Positions 31,430-35,091 of a stretch of DNA of 35,091 nucleotides are shown in pieces (position 1 is the first letter of the stretch; each line of letters starts with the position of its first letter). The position numbers and the translations under genes were made by a program. The notes beneath the pieces were generated by a model. The model was not told where the DNA came from and made no database searches. It saw nothing but the letters and a program-made list of their open reading frames with translations. Origin of the DNA: Zygnema cylindricum (Eukaryota > Streptophyta > Zygnematophyceae > Zygnematales > Zygnemataceae); contig JBBHKE010002160.1 in assembly GCA_037447655.1 (NCBI GenBank), positions 1-35,091 on the forward strand. The letters are read 5' to 3'.

Positions 31430-31620
31430 CGTATACTCTTTAAGACTTAAAGATTATTGTGATACCAAAAAGGTTCTATCCCCTCTAATTTTTTGGTTAC
31501 TCTTTAAGACTTATAGATTCTTATTTCACTAAAAGGTATCTATCCCCCCCAATTTCCCCGTCTTCTCTTTAAGACTTAGAGATTAACATGTAACTAAAAA
31601 TGTTCTACCCCTCATAATCA
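31430..31620. repeat. Three-copy tandem repeat, about 65 bp unit
   Basis: Each unit has tactctttaagacttanaga, an A/T-rich middle and a ctatcccc-type run. It abuts the truncated RT of C1. On the minus strand the C-run reads as a purine tract, so duplicated polypurine-tract sequence is one possible origin. Confidence 0.7.
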
Positions 31621-31623
31621 CCT

Positions 31624-32456
31624 TTAGTCTATGTTTTCAATATCCCACCGCTTTATTAAGACCAACAAATCATCCACATAAATAGCAATAAACATCACTC
31701 CATTCTCATCCTCAAAAAAATATATAGAGTGATCTGAACTAATTCTGATATACCCCAAACCTGTCAAAAATTTGTCTAGCTTTATATTCCATTGATGCGG
31801 GGCTTGCTTAAGCCCATAGAGTGATTTTATCAGTTTACAAACCTTGCTTTCTTCCCCACTTTCAACGAATCCTTTCGGTTGCCTCATGTAAATTTATTCT
31901 TCCAACTCTCCGTGCAAAAAGGTCGTTTTAATATCCATCTGGTGTATTTCCACATCCCGCGCTGCGGCTATACTTAAATGGATTCTAACAGAAGGAAATC
32001 TGACTACAGGTGTAAAGGTTTCTTCGTAGTCTATCCCATCTTTCTGAGTATAACCATTTGCACTAACCTAGCTTTGTACCTCTCAATGGTATTATCCGGG
32101 TTTAATTTAAGTTTAAACACCCACTTACATCTGATCGGTCTTCCGTCCGGTGGACAATCTACCAACTCCCATGTATTGGCTTCCATGATAGAGGCCATTT
32201 CTTCATTTATCGTTGTGATCCACCGGCTACTTTCTAGAGTGTTTATGGCCTCTAAGTATGTTTGAGGTTCATTTGGGTGAGACATCTTTGTGAGTTGGTT
32301 ATTTACTTGTCTTTCTTGAAGTCGTTTACTACTTCTTCTTCCCCCCTCAAAATCGGACGTCGGTATGGAAGGCATCCTTGGGTTTCGTTTTGGGAGATTT
32401 TGAGCTCCCCTATCTTCCAATTCCGGTGTCTCATCAAAATCCTCATCGGTTTCCAC
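31624..32456 (-). pseudogene. C1 reverse transcriptase (N-terminal and palm)
   Basis: WITTINEEMASIMEANTWEL and CKWVFKLKLNPDNTIERYKA precede a frameshift near 32064. It then reads GIDYEETFTPVVRFPSVR and MDIKTTFLHGELEE, where the first catalytic Asp is present, followed by a stop. After this come CKLIKSLYGLKQAPHQWN and the intact active-site box IAIYVDDLLVL. It ends at a stop just past that box, missing the thumb and RNase H. Confidence 0.9.
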
Positions 32457-32703
32457 TTCGTATTGCGGCGTTGCCTCGGATGTTGTCCTTTCCTCCTCCT
32501 ATGGTAGATTTGCAGATTTTCCTTTTTCTCCATCTTCCTTCTAACTTCCATTTAGTCTTATTGGAATCCAAACTATAAACTTGACTTCCGAACACTCTCA
32601 AACTAGACAAATCATGCTTTCTTCCTGTCCACCTCTCATACGGAGTTTCGTCCTTATTTGTTGAAGTTAGGACTCTATTTTTGATGAAATTAACATAGTT
32701 CAT
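32443..32703 (-). pseudogene. C1 integrase C-terminal region
   Basis: NYVNFIKNRVLTSTNKDETP then YERWTGRKHDLSSLRVFGSQ, the conserved stretch after the integrase core. KWKLEGRWRKRK shows deletion of the usual LGY segment and a frameshift into the linker to RT. Confidence 0.85.
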
Positions 32704-32718
32704 ACACTCCGCCCAAAA

Positions 32719-33924
32719 CTACAACCCCATCCTCTTATCAGTTAACATACTCCTAGACATATCTCCTAAAGTTCTATTCTCTCTTTCTATTGCTCCATTT
32801 TGTTCCGGATTATAGGGAACAATTTTCTCATGATCAATTCCTTCTTCTTTAAGATATTCTTCAAATTCCCTTGAGGTGTATTCTTTCCCATTATCACTTC
32901 TTATCTCTTTTATTGAGGTTTCATGTAGTTTTTTACTCCATACTTTATTCTCTTTGAAACATCTTAATACCTCTGACTTATGTTTGAGAAAGTATAACTT
33001 CGTGTATCTAGACCAATCATCTGTGATAGTTAACATCCACCTCTTCCCCCCAGGTGAAGCATATCTAGGAGGTCCCCAAACATCAGTGTGAATTAGATCC
33101 AATACTTTCTCTCTCCTATATGTGGTTGCCTTTGGAAATGGAAGTCTATGAATCTTCTCTTGGGCACATCCACAGGAATCATCAAAGGTCTCATCATCCT
33201 CAAAAGTAAAACCCTCCACTTTTCCAATTTTATTCATGTTCTTTAATCTATCTAGATGCACATGCCCTAACCTTTTGTGCCAAAGCATCATCTCACTTGC
33301 ACACGAGTAGAGAACACTCTTTTCATTGCAAAGCACAATTCTGAACATTCCCTGAATGCCCTTCTTAGCTATGAAATAAACCTCATTATCAAAGCTTGCT
33401 GTGAAGATTCCTTTCCCAGTTCGTGTTTCAAACTCCTTTTCATCTAGGACAGTTGTTGAGACTAGGTTCTTGCTAAGCTGTGGAATGTAAAGAACGTCTG
33501 AGAGTGTTACAATTGAGGCCTTTCCATCAACTAGAACCTTCAAGTCCAGAGTTCCAACAAGACTTGTGGTTTCTACTCTACCATCTCCGTACTCTATCTC
33601 AACTATTGGGATCTTTCTCAGTTTAGTGAACCACCGTTTATCTTTGCACATATACATTGAATCCATTGAGTCTATGATCCCCCCATCCTCGGGTGGATCC
33701 CTCTTACCTCCGAAAGCACACTTTTGTCTCCGTGGAATGTCGACATACTTTTCAGTGTTTTTCGGATTAAGAAGAAGCTCCTCAAGCTCCCCTTCTGGTT
33801 CAATTTTTCCTTCCTTTTCCTCATCATGAACTTGAGTCAGGAAAGCCTTTTTCTTTCCTCCATCTCTTGAGGTTCCTTGACCATCTTTCAGTCGAAGATC
33901 TGCAAGTTTGACACAATCCGCCAT
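32719..33924 (-). pseudogene. C1 protease and integrase core (longest ORF in the window)
   Basis: A 401-codon open frame. The protease site is degraded: GGIIDSMDSMYMC instead of WIIDSGAS, so the Gly of DSG is lost. Pre-integrase LWHKRLGHVHLDRLKNM is followed by CGCAQEKIHRLPFP. The integrase triad is intact: Asp in LIHTDVWGP, Asp in IRSDNGKEY, Glu in NGAIERENRT. The frame stops after SMLTDKRMGL, before the C-terminal domain. The ATG at 33924 is internal to gag-pol, not a true start. Confidence 0.92.
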
Positions 33925-34880
33925 ATAGTGTCCCGGTTTCTTGGAGATGTGACATAATCCTCCTCGAGAAGTTCCTCTCCCCTGTCTATTAAATCTGCCA
34001 CCTCTTTGTCCTCTTCCACCAAAGTTTCGATAAGGATCTTTCCCTCTCTCCTAATCACGCTTCCGCCAATCAGCTCCTGCAGATAATGCTTGGACACTTG
34101 GACTCCCTCTCCTAAGCTCAATGGTACTTTCTTTCACTAAAATCATCCCCACTGTGTCATCCCAACTCGAATTGCTATCTCCTTTGTCCTGCAATCAGTT
34201 AATGATATTCTCATACTCTTCAGGTAGTTTAATCATTAATGTGTTCACTCTTTGTCTCTCGGACCATGAGTTACCTGCACTCTGTAACTCTCCAAATAAT
34301 GCTCCTAAATCATTGCAATAATTATTCATGCTTCCTCCTTTATAAGTATAAGCTGCAATCTTATTTTTCGCCAACTGTTGTTGCTGGAATGATCCACTCT
34401 TATATTTGTTTACTAGTGATATCCAAATCTGAGATGAAGATTTGACATGCATAAGGGGAATGACAATGCCCTTTGCTACACTTTTAATAATTAAGAGCTT
34501 AGCAACCTTGTCTTTGTAGTTCCACTTTTCATAATCTGATCTCTCGGTCTGAACCCTTGTCGCCGTTGTTGGTGGTGCTGCTGCCGCTATCGCCTTCGGC
34601 AATGGTGTCACTTGAGTTACAACTCCTCTTTTTTCTCCTTCTATGACAATCTCCTCTCCTTCCTCATTTTCATCCTTGGTGATGGTGGCAGTTGTTATAC
34701 CAACTGTAGAGGCGGAGGTGCCAGAAAAACGTGTCCCTCTAATCCTAGGTGGAGGTAGGTATCAAATTTGTCCAGACACTATGCCCATAGATGCTTCTCA
34801 AATAGTTCTCCCTCCATCATCATTTCCCAATACAAAAAGTCGGATCCATCAAATTTGGGCACCCTAGACGGTGGGCCCAT
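33925..34880 (-). pseudogene. C1 gag
   Basis: Starts MGPPSRVPKFDGSDFLYWEM at the primer site. It is then frameshifted, and open again from 34611: SDYEKWNYKDKVAKLLIIKS, SSSQIWISLVNKYKSGSFQQ, AAYTYKGGSMNNYCNDLGAL. The zinc knuckle CHISKKPGHYMADC has its second Cys replaced by Ser. Confidence 0.9.
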
Positions 34881-34884
34881 AACC
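34870..34884 (-). promoter_or_regulatory. C1 primer-binding site, 15-nt match to tRNA-iMet anticodon arm
   Basis: The minus strand reads GGTTATGGGCCCACC immediately after the LTR end GAATTTCA. It is the exact complement of GGTGGGCCCATAACC, the anticodon stem-loop of plant initiator tRNA-Met as I recall it. The gag ATG (34880-34878) is inside. Confidence 0.8.
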
Positions 34885-35091
34885 TGAAATTCGGTGGTCT
34901 CCATTGACCCACAGAATGAGCAGCCTATGTAAAGCCTCAAGGATAACATTTGCCCCTTCCACTTTCCCACAGAATAAGTGCGGCCCAGACACAAAAATAT
35001 TCTAACCACCCTCACCCATGTGAGGAAAAGACTCCCTTGAGTCAAACGCAACAAGAATCAGTGAATTTGCTCCCCTGAGCAGTAAGTTATG
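34885..35091 (-). repeat. C1 5' LTR (partial, cut by window edge)
   Basis: Plus strand starts TGAAATTCGGTGG and is collinear with the solo LTR from 28527 (cccacagaatgagcagccta, gactcccttgagtcaaa). Only about 207 bp are in the window. Confidence 0.9.

Larger units (their letters stand above)
31624..35091 (-). mobile_element. Ty1/copia element C1 (partial, decayed), runs off window
   Basis: The minus-strand order is 5' LTR (34885-35091, partial), primer site (34884-34870), gag, protease, integrase, RT to just past the YVDD box, then truncation at 31624. It is the same family as the solo LTR at 28526-29407 and a relative of C3. RNase H and 3' LTR are not found. Confidence 0.9.

Noticed and set aside
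33566-33829. Plus-strand frames over C1 pol
   Set aside because: Antisense shadows of the C1 protease/integrase frame.

Overview
This is a repeat-rich nuclear window from a plant-lineage eukaryote (land plant or streptophyte alga). The evidence is a multi-exon gene whose first exon resembles a plastid transit peptide, GT..AG introns with T-rich acceptors, G-box (CACGTG) motifs, a terminal exon resembling plant histidinol-phosphate aminotransferase, and Ty1/copia LTR retrotransposons. Nothing looks prokaryotic. The species cannot be named from sequence alone.

Layout. (1) 1-4676, minus strand: the best gene in the window, four exons (4676-4301, 1876-1677, 1039-534, 138-1), running off the left edge. 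All three splice junctions keep phase. It encodes more than 400 residues of an uncharacterised, charged, helical, probably plastid-targeted protein. Its introns hold a GA/CT microsatellite and degenerate short repeats. Two G-boxes lie 108-190 bp upstream of the ATG. (2) 5100-5750: a degenerate ggacattg-type repeat interrupted by a MITE of about 205 bp. (3) 6342-9458, minus strand: exon-like pieces of one or two further genes. The last exon pair (8574-8109 joined to 7591-7441) ends in a motif like the C-terminal half of a double-stranded-RNA-binding domain. Upstream coding pieces shift frame several times, so this is a decaying gene or error-prone assembly. (4) 9559-15537: a duplicated non-coding unit of about 1.4 kb. 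The left copy was split by two DNA transposons (10647-11371 and 11580-13051). The right copy keeps both empty target sites, which fixes the insertion boundaries. A 10-bp N gap lies between the copies. (5) 15670-18560: a degenerate gagtgagtggctcg minisatellite in two blocks; a third TIR element (16774-17548) lies between them. (6) 18600-22300: mostly unrecognised sequence with small tandem duplications, then the aminotransferase-like terminal exon (22469-22311, minus). (7) 22500-30986: a nest of LTR retrotransposons. An old minus-strand copia element (C3) was split by a plus-strand copia element (C2, 23484-29740, TSD cacgg/catgg). The 3' LTR of C2 was in turn split by a solo LTR (28526-29407) of a third family. 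(8) 31624-35091, minus strand: a decayed copia element (C1) whose 5' LTR, of the same family as the solo LTR, runs off the right edge.

The most notable biological signal is shared by the copia elements. Directly after the 5' LTR they carry GGTTATGGGCC(CACC). This is complementary to the anticodon arm of initiator tRNA-Met, not to its 3' end, and the gag ATG lies inside this primer-binding site. It implies half-tRNA priming as known for Drosophila copia. The LTRs of the minus-strand family also carry antisense tRNA-like A/B boxes. All three retroelements are inactivated by stops, frameshifts or lost catalytic residues.
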